DNA from: Ptiloglossa arizonensis
Lineage: Eukaryota > Arthropoda > Insecta > Hymenoptera > Colletidae
DNA: 64,000 nucleotides
Direction of reading: 5' to 3'
Assembly (NCBI RefSeq): GCF_051014685.1
Contig: NC_135060.1
Coordinates: 6,448,001 to 6,512,000 of the forward strand
A program made the position numbers and the translations under genes. Shown here piece by piece: positions 27,676 through 39,137 of this stretch (positions are counted from its first letter, which is position 1; each line of letters begins with the position of its first letter). Below the pieces are notes generated by a model. That model did no database searches and was not told the DNA's origin. It saw only the letters and a list, made by a program, of their open reading frames with translations.

Positions 27676-28166
27676 CCGGGATGATGCTTGGTGTAGGTGG
27701 TCGGTGTTGTCGCAGGGGGATGCTGATAACTTTGAGTGACGGCCTCCCTCGGTTGGTGACGATGATTGTTGCGATAACCGGCGTAAGCGATAGCTCTGGT
27801 ACCGGCGTATTCGGCCACCGCGACCGCGCTGAATTTCTCCTGTTTGGGTCGTTGCTCGTGCGCGCGTTGTTGCTGTTGGTGTTGCTCCGCGCGATGTCTG
27901 GACGGTAGGGTCGGCGAGGCGATCGTCGTTGTGGATCTTTCGGCGAATAGATCCTGACGCGACCAACTCTTGGTGGTCGGTTGTGGGAAACTCCTTGCGT
28001 CGCGATCGTGTCGGGCACGGACCAACTTCTCGTGGTACCAGAGCGGCAAGAGGAGTCTGTGACTCGCGTGGCCGCGATGATCGTCGACGAAGCGTTCGAC
28101 CGAGGCGATCTCGATCGGGAGAACGATGAACGCGCACGTCAACAGGATTTTCGGTATCAGAGCCAT
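27676..28166 (-). CDS. First coding exon of a secreted His/Gln-rich protein
   Basis: An ATG at 28166 in good context (CAGCGATGG) opens 163 full codons. Residues 1-22 form a clear signal peptide: short polar start, hydrophobic core ILLTCAFIVL, and a likely cleavage after ..EIAS. The rest is hydrophilic and rich in His, Gln, Arg and Thr. It has a QHQQQQ run near residues 95-100, a Tyr/Ala segment near 118-131 and a Thr/His-rich end near 152-163. The only cysteine lies in the signal peptide, and there are no dibasic cleavage sites, so it does not look like a classical neuropeptide precursor. The exon ends CCCGG|GTGAGC, a good splice donor; unspliced, the frame stops at 27672-27674. No AATAAA follows closely on the minus strand, which favours splicing. 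I could not find the next exon. I do not recognise the family; an extracellular or cuticle-associated protein is possible but unproven. Confidence 0.55.
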
Positions 28167-28167
28167 C

Positions 28168-28384
28168 GCTGGACACGTTCTCCTCGGATCGATTACGCGT
28201 ACGAGGTCTCTGTGGTGAATAGCCGCGACGGGGGCGCTCGCATTCTCGATTATTTCGAACGGCGAACAGGCGACGACGTTCGAGCGAACGAGCTACGCTG
28301 AACACGTCGAAGAGGCTCGATGGACATCCGGTGCGAAATCGTTCGAAGGCAACTGAGAGCACTACTGAACGAGACACACGGAGT
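28168..28384 (-). promoter_or_regulatory. Probable 5' leader and promoter of the secreted-protein gene
   Basis: Read on the minus strand, two TCAGT initiator-like motifs lie about 200 bp upstream of the ATG (around 28363-28377), in the context CTCGTTCAGTAGTGCTCTCAGTTG. TCAGT-type initiators are common in insect core promoters. There is no TATA box, and a CACGTG E-box lies just upstream near 28391. Alternatively the first TCAG is a splice acceptor (pyrimidines precede it) and the true start lies further upstream, where a TTAG|GTGAGC donor exists near 28587. The sequence alone does not decide. Confidence 0.35.
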
Positions 28385-28423
28385 AGGCCCCACGTGCTTG
28401 AGCCGCTCGTACCAACCCCACCA

Positions 28424-28565
28424 TTCTTCTTTCTTTCTCTCTTTCTCCACGTTTCCTCGTTCTGCCCCTCGTCCTCCACCGCCTCCCATCTTGTTCCTCT
28501 TGTTCGGTCTCCGGCATCTCTTTCTCCTTTTGCTTTGTCCACTCTCTTTCTACCTGTCTGCTCCC
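28424..28565. repeat. Polypyrimidine/polypurine tract
   Basis: About 140 bp in which the plus strand is strongly pyrimidine-rich (runs of CTTT, CTCC and CTTC). The minus strand is therefore almost entirely purine, directly upstream of the presumed minus-strand promoter. Such tracts can act as GAGA-type sites or adopt triplex structure. The long minus-strand frame across it (Arg/Glu/Lys-rich) is an artefact of the composition. Confidence 0.6.
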
Positions 28566-28639
28566 CTGATACCGCGCCGACTGCTCACCTAACCACCTAC
28601 ATATTCCTGCACGCGTTCGACAAGAAGGTTTAGAGGATA

Positions 28640-29200
28640 GAGACGGGTGTTTGTTCCCGGGGTCGACGGGAGGATGGCGAACCAACCGATTGCGAAACCC
28701 GAAGAGCGGTGTGGCTCTCGACGCGGTAGAATGTGTCCGTTCTTTTACCTACCTTTGCCCCTCCCTCGCTTTTTCTTCTTGATAGATGCCACGGCTTTAC
28801 TGCGATCATCGCGAAATATAAATCCAAGCCATTGATGTTGATATACAGGCCGCCGGTGTTCCTATAAACGAACGACCGTGTCTCGAAAAATAGAGAACCG
28901 TGCCGCGAACGGATAAATAAGATATAAACGCGAACGCATAAACGAGGATCGCGCGCGATTTCTCCTCCGCTTACCGGAGGAGCGCTACGATGATTTCGTG
29001 CGGCGATTTCGCGGATAATGTAACCGTTATTAAGTAACAAGGCCGAAATTGAAAACAGCGACCAACGTTATCGTACCGCGTCTCCATTTAACGCGCATCG
29101 AAAGCGTTGGCCGGCCCGACAAAGGCCGGTTGTAATTTTCATTTGGTAATTGTACGTAGGAGGAGTTACGTTCTTCGAAAAATTTGCATCCAGATTCAGA
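28640..29200. other. Non-coding, low-CpG parts
   Basis: No exon supported. About 29090-29200 is a low-CpG block with TAATT cores and an octamer (29182-29189), which may be regulatory. The 136-codon minus-strand frame covering part of this stretch has no protein-like features. Confidence 0.4.
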
Positions 29201-29219
29201 GCTCGCTCGGAATTCAGGC

Positions 29220-29930
29220 CAGTGTAATGGACCTAGTCCCGAATCGGCCCACCTCGAACTCGGATCGCGTCAGAACCTAACTTGGACTTGTTCCAGTCCT
29301 AGTCCGGATACTAGATCCAGACTCGATACAGATTCGTGTCGGACGTAATCGAGGTTTATTCGTTTACCATTCATTTCTATCACACTGGTAGTAGTTTTCT
29401 TTCGTCTCGATCCTCTTGGAACGTTACCTCGAAAAGAAACCTGCGACGCTTCGAACTCCGCTCACGTTCAAATTAACACGGACTAATTTCGCGCCTAATT
29501 CGGACTTAATTAGAATCCGTGTCGATAGAGACCCGTGTTCGACGAGGTTCGTTCGTCTTATTGTTCTCCTTCTTTCTTCTACGAATTTTATTTTGTATCG
29601 ACTGCAAGGTCGATCGGATTATTCAGAAATACTATACTTTTGAGAGTCATTTCCTAAAGATAGTTTATCGTATATATTTTACACAAATTTGATATTTATT
29701 TTCCATTTCGACTCCCTTCTCAGAACGAATTCAAGTAACACGCTTCGAACTCAAGTCGTGCCCGAACCTGACCTCCTGTTCTTAATCCACGTTCAATTCG
29801 GACTCGATACTCGAATCGTAACGGATGCTCGTTCGTTCCCCGTTTTACTTTCTACACTCGACTTTGGTATTTCTCTTCCGTTTCGATTCCCTTGGAACCA
29901 ATCCGAATTAAATAGTAAACACGAGTCGGG
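29220..29930. repeat. Degenerate satellite-like repeats
   Basis: Motifs related to GACTCGATA/CGGACTTAAT and a block TCGATYCCYTTGGAAC recur irregularly. The latter appears near 29408, 29710 (weaker) and 29884, each followed by AATTCGGACT- or CCGAATTAA-like sequence. I see at least three partial copies with unequal spacing (about 300 and 170 bp). The units share the GACTCGATA core with the 35.8 kb minisatellite. Boundaries are approximate. Confidence 0.45.
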
Positions 29931-32900
29931 TTCCGAGCGCGAAGGACTCGCTCGCCACGAATCGATCCCGAGATCCTGGCGCTCCTAGGAGTTTCTCTAT
30001 TTACGACCGGTGGACGTGGTGTCTCCCCGCGTGCAACCACAGCAAAAGGTGTCACGGCTTCGAGACGAATGTAGGACGTGAGTCACGCGTTCCCGTGGTG
30101 GCGTGCACCGGCACCGCTTGGAAATTATGGGGCAAAGAAAAGCCATCGCTGCGCCTTGGTGCCTGGAATGTCACTCGATCGATTCTGCACACGGATAATA
30201 AAGAGACTGAAAGTAAGACCGGCGTGTGGTCTCTCCGTGTACTCGTAGCCAGGGTTTACACGCGCAATTACGGTTGCGGTAATGAATAGATGTTCGATAA
30301 TGCGCGAAGACAATGCCAGTGGCGCTGCTCGTAATTACCTACCAGTGATTTAACGTCGAGCACCGTGAGGCATTGCCTTTCCGTTGATCTTTTACCTGTT
30401 CGTTTCCGCTACCTGTCTCCACGGGCGTGTACCTGCGTCTGTGCGTCGCAGCTACGATTATCCTCGTTAAACGTGCATCGCGTTACCCCTATTAAGGAGT
30501 TTCGAAGACCAGGGTCGATCTGGATTGTTTACACGGCTCGAAACGGGCGAAAGTAGACCACTTGAATGATTTCTTTATCTTTGAGAGAAGTACAGTCCTT
30601 ACGGACGAAAGTTGCGCGAGTTGGGACCTTGGTTTTGGTTTGAAACGGAAAATTTAAGGTTTGTTGTTTGCTTGGAACGGTGACCCCTTAAACGAGGAGG
30701 ACGACGATGATTCGTCGCTCGAAGTCGTTCGAGGTTAACGAAGGTCAGGTACGAAGACAAATATTTTTCCTCGATGAACGGTGCAAACTGTTTGGTAGTC
30801 CGCCAACGCGCACGCTCGAGATCATCGTTTTGAACTCTTACGTTAACAACGAGCGTACGCGAATTGGCGAATTATCTAATTGCGTCGTTTGTTCGTCGAA
30901 ATATAGAATATTCTTCGCTGCTGACATTCTCGAACCGCGTTGATTGCTGTACTCGTCGCGCAACTATTCAAAAGCGAATGAAAATGTACACGTATCGTTT
31001 CGTTCGAGGAAAACATTGAGAGAGTCGAAAATCGACGTCGAGATTTCGTTGAATACTCGCGGAATCTGAAGCACGAAATCGTAGCAATCGAAACCGAGAA
31101 ACCGTGGTAAGAATAATGTTGAAACTCTTCTTCTTCTTCTTCTCAAGAGAGAGTCCGTTGGAATAACATTCTCGTTATCGAAGTGTCCGTAAAAAGAAGA
31201 ATAGATTTATTCGAACGAACCGTCCGAGCAAATCGTTCCCTCTGGAACCGATCGCGTGTCGATTCGCGATCGAAACGAATTCTCGTTTCGTCGATCGAAT
31301 TTTTCCAAACGAACTCGATTCAAATTAGCCCGCGGTATCGTACACTGGCTTGTCTCTCAACGAAATTGAAACGATGCATTAGAGACAAACAGCCCGGCAC
31401 TGGCGTGATTCACGATCGTCCTTGGAGAATCGCTTCCATCCTTGAACTCCTGAATTCAATTTCACTTCGTTCTATTACGGAATCTTCTAGCACCACATTG
31501 ATTCGCATAAATCTAACTTGCTAATGCGTGCACAACGGTTTTGGCATTATCGGGTACGCTCCTCTCTCTCTCTCTCTCAATTTCCTTCCTTCGAGTTCCC
31601 ACGAACCGAAGAGCCCCGGGGGCCTGAATTTCAAATCGTGTCTCTCGATTTCACCCCGCGTATCGTTGCGCGAACAAATCCGCCGTTAAACTGTAATCGT
31701 TGCGGCAACCAGTGAAATCCGAATCGCTCGATGCACGATAGATTCCTTTCGCGTTGCGATTTCGATGATTTCGGGCTTCGGGAGTACCGACCGAACGGGT
31801 CGTATCGAGAAACTTCAAACAACCAGGAGAAAAAAATACACACACACACGCACACATACGCTAAAAGGAGTAAACCTGTTAAGTGGATTCCCGGGCACGC
31901 TGTTACCCACGCTGAAATCCAACGCGCTGGGTCCTGACTTCGATCCGAGTCCTGTCCCCGCTCGTATCGATACGTTGCAAAAAGCGGATTAGAAAAAGGA
32001 GCAAAGCCTATCAACGATCGACCACGTAGGCTCCTGCGCCAGTTCCATTCGTCACGGTGCGCTATCCATCGTTGTAAGGAATATTCGTACGCAAGAAGCA
32101 CACGGGAACAAAGGGTTGCGAAACGCGTTGTCTCTTCCTATCCGGTCGTCCTCGTCTCCGCGACATTCGGTCCCTGCCCGTTTCTTCGTCTCCTGGTATC
32201 CCTTGCGAGCGAGATGATTTCTTGCGAGCGGGCGCATCAAGTACGTGTGCTGCGAAGGGAGACAGAATCCCAGATATCTTGCGGCGAAGATAACATCTGC
32301 GGGAGCCGCGAGAGATTTGCGGTAGGCAGTGGCCCCAGCCTCCGACTGCCTACGCATCTTCCAGCTGCACCGGCTGGTCCACCTGCATTGCAGCATTGCA
32401 CTGGTTCAATGTCGGTGCAACGTTGACCGCGTGTAACGATCGGAATGTTGCTCCGTCGAAAATTCCCGGCCACCGAACCGTGCGACGCTCCTCGACGCAA
32501 AATTTATTTAGCCGAGGATCCGTGACACGGTCGGATTCGCGTTACGTACCTTAACGTTTAAATGTTTTTTTTTTTTATTTTTTTTTTCTTTGATTTCGTC
32601 GTTACTTCTTCCTCGAGAATTTTCGAAAGTGTCTTTCTTTAGATTCCGTGGGCGATGCTTTTTGAAAAAAAGCAATCTCGCTATCGGTTTCTCGTTTCAA
32701 TGTTTTAATATTTTTTTTTTAAGATGAAATTGATACGTTGTCGACCGAGCTTGTCAATTTCGAAGGTATTAAATCGATCTTGCGTAGGTTGCTTTAAATT
32801 ATATCCTCGTAGACGAAGCTACGGGTCCAACGAAGTCGTTAAAGCTGCTATAATGTTACGAGTATCGATAACGAAGACATCGCCGGTGTAACAATATTGC

Positions 32901-33735
32901 ATCTAAAACTCGTGACAAGAAACTCGAAGAGAAACTATAAGAAAAATACGCTCAAAGAGACCGTGAACGAAACTCGTGCGTATTCGTTGAAACATAGTTC
33001 CGAGTACAGAGCAACGATACGTAAACGAATGTAATTATCAAAATTTCCTTCCTTTCCCTCGGTATTATTGATATTACGTTTACGTAATTTCTCGGTGTTC
33101 GTGTCACCGGTAATCCCGAAGAAATAAGATATACCTAGAGTAGCTAGAAATCGGTAAACGAGTCACGTTACAATTTATAAGTCGAGCTCGGCTCAAAGTC
33201 GAGTCGTTTGGACAACGTTGCAAGAACCATCGACGATAATTCTGCAATTTAGCCGTAGCATTTGGGATTCGAAGGTGCACGCTGAGGAGATCCTCGGCGC
33301 AATTTCTGCTTCGGATCGACTGCGACGTGCTCGAGACCAAGGTCAGTGGTGCTGCGACCGCAGCGAGGTCTGTTCGACTTTTTGCTCGCTTCCACGAGGC
33401 TGTCTTCGGAAGCGGTGTACGAAGAACAGCGAGATAATTGCGCGCATCATCGTCGCGTTATTGCCCATTACGAGCACGGGACACAAAACCAAGAAGCGGG
33501 GCCCGGTGATAAATCACACTACGATGCTAATATTCCACCTTGCGACATTCCCATTCCAGGGGTCCCGTTTAATGTTTTCATCTACGACGGAGATTTAGGT
33601 GGAAGACCGTCTGCGTCGTTCCCGCGCACCTTTCTTCCGTGAATCTGCAATGCAAATCGACTTCCTAGGAAGATGTAATCACGGTCCCGCTCTTTCGCTC
33701 CTCGTGAAGCTTTTCTCGAGGATTTTTCTCCCGTT
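29931..33735. other. Non-coding stretch with several simple repeats
   Basis: 30060-30400 is a low-CpG, non-repetitive block that looks like a regulatory element. Simple repeats: (TTC)n at 31126-31144, (CT)n at 31561-31578, (CA)n at 31838-31858, and T-rich runs at 32563-32588 and 32708-32721. The 32050-32450 and 33220-33640 segments hold overlapping open frames of 70-126 codons in several phases with no domain or splice-site support; I treat them as non-coding. Confidence 0.4.
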
Positions 33736-33985
33736 AAGAAAGGAACCTTCGAGACGATATCCCCGGGATAATTGGAAATTCGAAACTCGATTATAGCGCT
33801 CGTCTTTGATCCTTGCGTCTCGACGTAACGGAACGAACGGATATTTACAATTTCGCGAAACAATTTTTCGCAATATTCTTTCGATGAATTTTTCGAACGT
33901 CGCGCGACTTCTGGAAAAGTATCCCGTGGATAATCGAGTGTTCGAAACTCGATTACAGCGCTCGTCTTTGATACCGTTTCCTTAG
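33735..33985. repeat. Tandem duplication, period 162 bp
   Basis: A 30 bp core beginning CGAAACTCGATTA and ending CGTCTTTGAT lies at 33781-33810 and again at 33943-33972, with one mismatch. Preceding sequence (a GGATAAT block) also aligns. Two copies are visible, one longer than the other. Confidence 0.75.
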
Positions 33986-35735
33986 GCGGTGCGATGCAAC
34001 GTACGTTCAATTTTCTCGGTTCAATATTCACAAGTACGTGTAATTCTTCTGGACGGTCATTCGGCAAATTTAAGTCCAGTTCTCGACGTTTGGAATAAAT
34101 AGAGGTTTAAATAAATATGAGTTTCAACCGATACGAAAAATTATAAATGTCGTACAGAGTATAGATTCGAGAGTCTCTTCGGGCAAGTATCGTGTTTGCG
34201 CTCAACGTATAAAAATGTTGTCCGGCTCGATGAATGCGCAATCACCGTAGTTCTTCGAGTGCGTAATTATTATGGTTTTAAACGACCAACTGCGCTTTAA
34301 AATCCCTTCGCGGGAACAATACGAGCCGTTTGAAAAATGAGCAGCATTACCAAGCGGTTACATACACACTCATCCTGACGCTACACTTGCATCCGCGGGA
34401 CTCGCGTAAAACGTGCCAGATTACTTCGTTCGACTAACAACGTCGTTAACTACGCTTTCGTTAATCGGCTTTCACGACGAATGAAATTTCCAATGTACGG
34501 CCGTGTTAAAAGAACACGTGGCAAGGCCATATGTCCGATTCTCCGATTTGCATGCCGTCCCTTCGCCCGTGCGGAGATGGGACGATAAACTTCGTTATCC
34601 CGTCATCGGATGTCCACTCGTTAATCATTGCCCGTGTGTATTTTGATTCGTTGTTAATTTTTTTTTTTGGAACGCCACCTATCTCATAATCGGACATGCG
34701 ACGCAACGAAACACTTGTTGGAATAACTGCAACATTAATCATTAATATCAAGGGGATGCATCAACGTAGGAGGATAATTAAAATTTATCGCACGGTGTTT
34801 TTAAATATATTGTGCACGAATTATTGTCTTCGATTCAAATAGTAAGTATCGTTGACGAAGATTTTCAGAGACATCCGAGACGACTTTTTATCTTTCGTTG
34901 TTCAAGCACAGAGTAACATCGACTATGTTCAACTACACCAAAAATCATATTGGAAGATGTTTCGCTTGTGAATGCAACATTTTTCGACTTACAGAAAAAT
35001 AACAGTCTCGAGAGTACGCGGATAGTTTTCAGATACTTCTTTTCTACAAAAGGAAAACAATTAGGCAATCGTCGAACCGAGATTCAAATTCAAATCTTCG
35101 GCTTAAATGGATATCGGCAATCGTTGATCGATCGAGGTAAAACTAATATTTGAAACGAACAATGTCTGTATTACCTAACGTTGTTATCATATTATTTTAG
35201 GGTAAGCTCATCGGGGACAGGTGAATTATTAAAAGTGCTAAGAGTATGAAGATGAAGTTGTTCGAAAATTGTTCAAATCTTGGGGCAGTTTAGAAGTTGA
35301 AGAGTATAAGGCTTCCTGCTTTGTAAAACGATTGGAGATGATAAAATTTTCGAGTTGCTTTAGAAAAATGCAACTGGAGCCGGATCATCGTGGGATTCCG
35401 CGTTGTTGACAGGGGAATGTATGCTGTACAATCTTCGGGCAACGTTTATCACGGAAAACGAAGGGAAAAAGTGTGATCAAAGGCGAGCTAACGTCGTCAC
35501 ATAGGATACACACTGGCAGACGCAGACCGTAGAAAAATTTGTCTCGCATAAAGGGCCAACGTTGCGGAAGAAATTAATGACCGCGGTAAATTGCCGGAGT
35601 CGCAAAGACTCGATAAACTTTAACCTTTATCTTGGAGAAAAAAACTGCGTTCAGATAGTGACGCGTAAAGGAGTTAATCGAACGAATATAATTCTTCGTT
35701 CGCGTTACATTAACTCCACCCATTAATTTGGTACG
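33986..35735. other. Non-coding stretch, no gene seen
   Basis: Mostly AT-rich. 34500-34700 is a low-CpG block with an octamer (34546-34553) and a TTAATCATT core, a possible enhancer. 35190-35660 is CpG-poor and unremarkable, with no open frame of interest. Confidence 0.45.
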
Positions 35736-35740
35736 GATAA

Positions 35741-36235
35741 CTTCGGGGTCCTAGGACCCGATGTAAAAAATAACGACTTTCGGACTCGTGAAATTCGACG
35801 TAAACGATTTTGGACCCGTGAGACCCGATACGAACGATTTTGGATCTATGAGATCCGATACAAACGACTTTGGGCCCGTGAGACCCAATATAGACAGCTT
35901 GGAACCTACAAGACTCGATATAGATGTCCACGGACTCACGAGACGACGATACAAGCTACTTCAAATCCGGTGAACCCGATATAGACGACTTGGGGACTCA
36001 CGGGGCCCGACACTGATGATTTTGACTCCACGAGACGCGATAAAAGTGATGCCACGATCGTTAAATTTCATAAGAATAAAATCGAGACATCCGAATTTCG
36101 AGAGGAACGACTTCGAATTCGTCAGGCCCACTATGGACAACGTGGGACCCATAGAATCGATAGAATCTTAGATTCGTGTAACCGGACTGGTACAAGCTCG
36201 AAGTTCCAGAATCCTGATACGAACATCTAAAAGTT
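35741..36235 (+). repeat. 30 bp minisatellite, forward-oriented part
   Basis: Consecutive 30 bp units of the form GGACCCGTGA GACCCGATAC RAACGACTTT, clearest at 35781-35960 (six units in register). More decayed copies run to about 36060 and scattered ones to 36235. Because the unit is a multiple of three, frames stay open on both strands and read as a ten-residue repeat (FGPVRPDTND on plus, LTGPKSFVS- on minus). These frames are short, lack a start in context, and are most simply explained by the repeat. Confidence 0.8.
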
Positions 36236-36286
36236 TTACAGGATCTTTAAACGTTCGTGGGTCCTTGGAATGTCGAAGGTCTTTGA

Positions 36287-36300
36287 GGCCCCTAGGGGCC
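36287..36300. repeat. 14 bp perfect palindrome
   Basis: GGCCCCTAGGGGCC is a perfect inverted repeat with no spacer. It sits between the forward and reverse parts of the 30 bp minisatellite. Confidence 0.85.
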
Positions 36301-36369
36301 CAGAAGTCTCGGGAGTTATCGAAACCCCGTAGACTCGGTGATTCCTCGGAACGCTACAGACTTCCAAGG

Positions 36370-36640
36370 CTTCTGAATCGTCTGTATTAAGATCCACGAA
36401 TCGAAGATCGTCCGCATCGGGCCCCAGGGGTCTGAAATCGTTCGTATCGAATCACGCAAGGTCCTGTTTCTGTTTCGCGTTCTACGAGTCCGAACTCGTC
36501 GATATCGTGTTCTACGATTTTATGGACGTTGTCATTAAGTTTTGACGATATCATACAAATTGCGTTCCACGAAACCGACCTCGTTCGTATCGATCGTCCG
36601 TATTAATTTTACAAGTCTCGTTGTTCGTGGATTGGAGAAC
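36370..36640 (-). repeat. 30 bp minisatellite, reverse-oriented part
   Basis: Units match the complement of the 35.8 kb array. The strongest are at about 36404-36432 (ATCGTCCGCATCGGG...) and 36432-36462 (AAATCGTTCGTATCGAATC...GGTCC), against the expected reverse unit AAAATCGTTCGTATCGGG...GGTCC. Weaker units continue at about 36490-36530 and 36568-36605. Confidence 0.6.
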
Positions 36641-38755
36641 GATTTAGAAACTAGAAGTTTCTTCTGCACGTCAGTATGCAATATTGACAATTCCGATAAA
36701 ATACTTATCGTAATTCTTCGTACTTACACTCTTATTATTTACAAACATAATATTTCCCAACAACGGCTATCGTATCTTTAAAAGTTCACTTTTAAAGAAA
36801 GAAAGAAGTCCTCCGATTAATGACCTTTTAAAAAAAAAAGAATAGTTATCTTTTTCTCTTCGCTTCGTCGTTCACTTTGTTACTCGTTTACATTTGTAAC
36901 GCGTACCTATTGTAACATCAGACACATCGAATACACGCGATCGTCCAAGTCGTTCAAACTGTCTACGAATTCACCTTCACCGATTCTGATATTCGTAAAA
37001 GTTCTGTCGCCGTGACCGGTAAATGTTTATTCTCGTCTGGTCGTTCTCATTTTGCATACTAAATTCCGTGCCAGGATCGCGAAACGTTTCACGACGTTTC
37101 GATGCTCCGGTAACATCTTTGAAGTTAGACAACCGGACCGGCATCGCGTGCTGGAAACAGCGGCAACACGTTCCGCGGTTACGAGTACTTCGCCGGAATT
37201 TCTGAAAGGGAAATGCAATTTGCGAACACCCAGTACATCGAACAAACACCGGCGCACACGTAACCGGGTTCTGACCTACTGACACGATTCAATGACGTCA
37301 CGGGAGAGTACGAGAGTTTAGGAAGAAACGGAGAGAGTACAGTTCGACTACCAGCTGACCCATCCTCAGCCAAGGGGATCGCTTTCCGTGAGCATCGGGG
37401 TGTATCGGACTCAACCCGCGTCTTCGACGCAGCAAGACGATACGGCTTTAACAAAAAATCAATGAAGTTTACATTGTGTCGAAACCGTAAAGTAATATGT
37501 TCTCGTGCTGCTGGTTAATAATTTACGGGTATATGGTTACGGCGATCTATATCGTTTCCCCTTTTTGCGCTTTTTACCGGTGTCGATTTTAGTGTAGCGT
37601 ATCGTGTTTTGCGGCGCAACGCGATGGAAACGAGCGTTCACGGACGCTGGAATAAAAATAATCCTCGTCGCGAAAATATTCGATTACCGTTTCATTTCTT
37701 AATGGAAAAACCGTGCTCCGCGAAACGTTGCACGCCGGCACGGAGAAAAGGAACGGAAAGGGATCGGTGAGGTAGCCAAGGAATATTTAAATGTTCCGAT
37801 ATACGTGTGCCCGGAACAAATTGGAAAACCGAAGCGTATTTACACGGTACACCGATTCAAAATTACAGTGCCACGTGACGGGGCGCCGACTACAAAATTT
37901 ACGATATCTCGCTCAGCGTCGGATTCACGGCAAAAATGTATATAACGAAAGTTACCGTGAATTAAATTTCGAAACTTTTTTCTTCCGTAAAAATTTTCGA
38001 TACGATCAACGGTAACCGAGATATTACCCAGAAATTGATCGCGCGTCGCTTGCTCGAGGATGTATACCCATCGAAAGAGTACACCGGACGTTCCGCGCCA
38101 AGAATATTTGCAACATTCGTATCGAAACAATCTCTCCCGTTTCGGATAACGCGAGAATTCAGGTGAGAAGGTACCTACATTACGTACATACGAATCACGA
38201 ATATTACAAACGACGATCGAACTTTGGCTCGAAACCATAATAGTAACTCGCCCGTATCGTTGGATACGTGGATCGCCCAAGGGTGGATCGGAACGACGAG
38301 GAACCCCGATGTTCCTTTATTCGACGGGACGATTTCGACGATCGTTTCTCCTCTCGCTATGGTCGTCGGGGCGAAGACGACGATCGATTCGCAAGTTTCG
38401 CGTCGTTTGTAACCGCTCGCGACAGTTTCAAAGTTGACGGTCCCGAGGATCGATCGATCGTTTCGGCGTAATCGGCGTACGTCAAGCGGTGGCCCGCGGG
38501 GCCGCGCCAATCCTTTGTCTAAATTCTTTCCCCCCCGCGGCACGCCTCGTACGTCATTTTAAACGACTTTTTTTTTACCTACCTCGGTACCGTACAATTT
38601 TTCTACAAGATTTTACCGCGTGCCGCGAGCCGCGAGTCTGCCCGCGGTGTCCGGAACACGTTCGCGGCGCTCGACGACGAGGGATTAGCACCAAGCTCGA
38701 GGGATATGAGAAGTCGTCGCGCCGCTGTCAGACGCGTCTCCGTCTGCGAGGGTGA
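36641..38755. other. Non-coding stretch, no gene seen
   Basis: AT-rich to 36960, then CpG-rich. Open frames of 60-146 codons overlap on both strands in the CpG-rich part and show no protein-like features. Confidence 0.4.
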
Positions 38756-39137
38756 CGCGCTCGATCTGGTTGGTTAGGAAATTTTTGGGAACGAGCGACG
38801 TTGTTCGGCCGAGGAGGACCGTTCCCGCGTAATTACATCGACACGAGAACCACGGCCGTGCACGTACTCCACCGCGTCGGCAGTGGACGCGAAATACCGC
38901 GGTGGAGATCCAGGAGGGAGACCAGGTGGAAAGTTTGGAAAGGTTCGAGGCACGTCGAGGTACGTTTACCATTTTTTACAGATTCCTAAGCACGGTGTGA
39001 CCCCTGTAGACGATACACCACCTACCCCGCGTAACTGGAACGCGATCCATGGCGAACCCTACGAATGCGAAAACATTTGTATTCTCCCGCCGCGTAGCCC
39101 TGGGAACGTTATCACGGAATATTCCCTAACGTTATGA
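38756..39137 (+). CDS. Uncertain exon-like region ending in a stop
   Basis: A strong acceptor-like site (CATTTTTTACAG) ends at 38981. The 51 codons after it read IPKHGVTPVDDTPPTPRNWN and continue to a TGA at 39135-39137, with a composition that looks protein-like (Pro/Thr-rich, two Cys). The same frame is also open without splicing back to 38778. In another frame, sequence from 38756 to 38958 is open and ends at a strong donor (GAG|GTACGT). The donor and acceptor are only 22 bp apart, too close for a normal intron, so they probably belong to alternative interpretations. There is no recognised domain, and chance is a real possibility in CpG-rich DNA. Confidence 0.22.

Noticed and set aside
27442..28542. 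366-codon minus-strand open frame overlapping the secreted-protein exon
   Set aside because: It is Arg/Ser/Glu-rich and crosses the polypurine tract. It overlaps, in a different phase, the signal-peptide frame that has far better start and splice evidence.
33218..33642. Two overlapping plus-strand frames (126 and 98 codons)
   Set aside because: Neither has a start in context, a domain or matching splice sites. The moderate GC content is enough to explain them.
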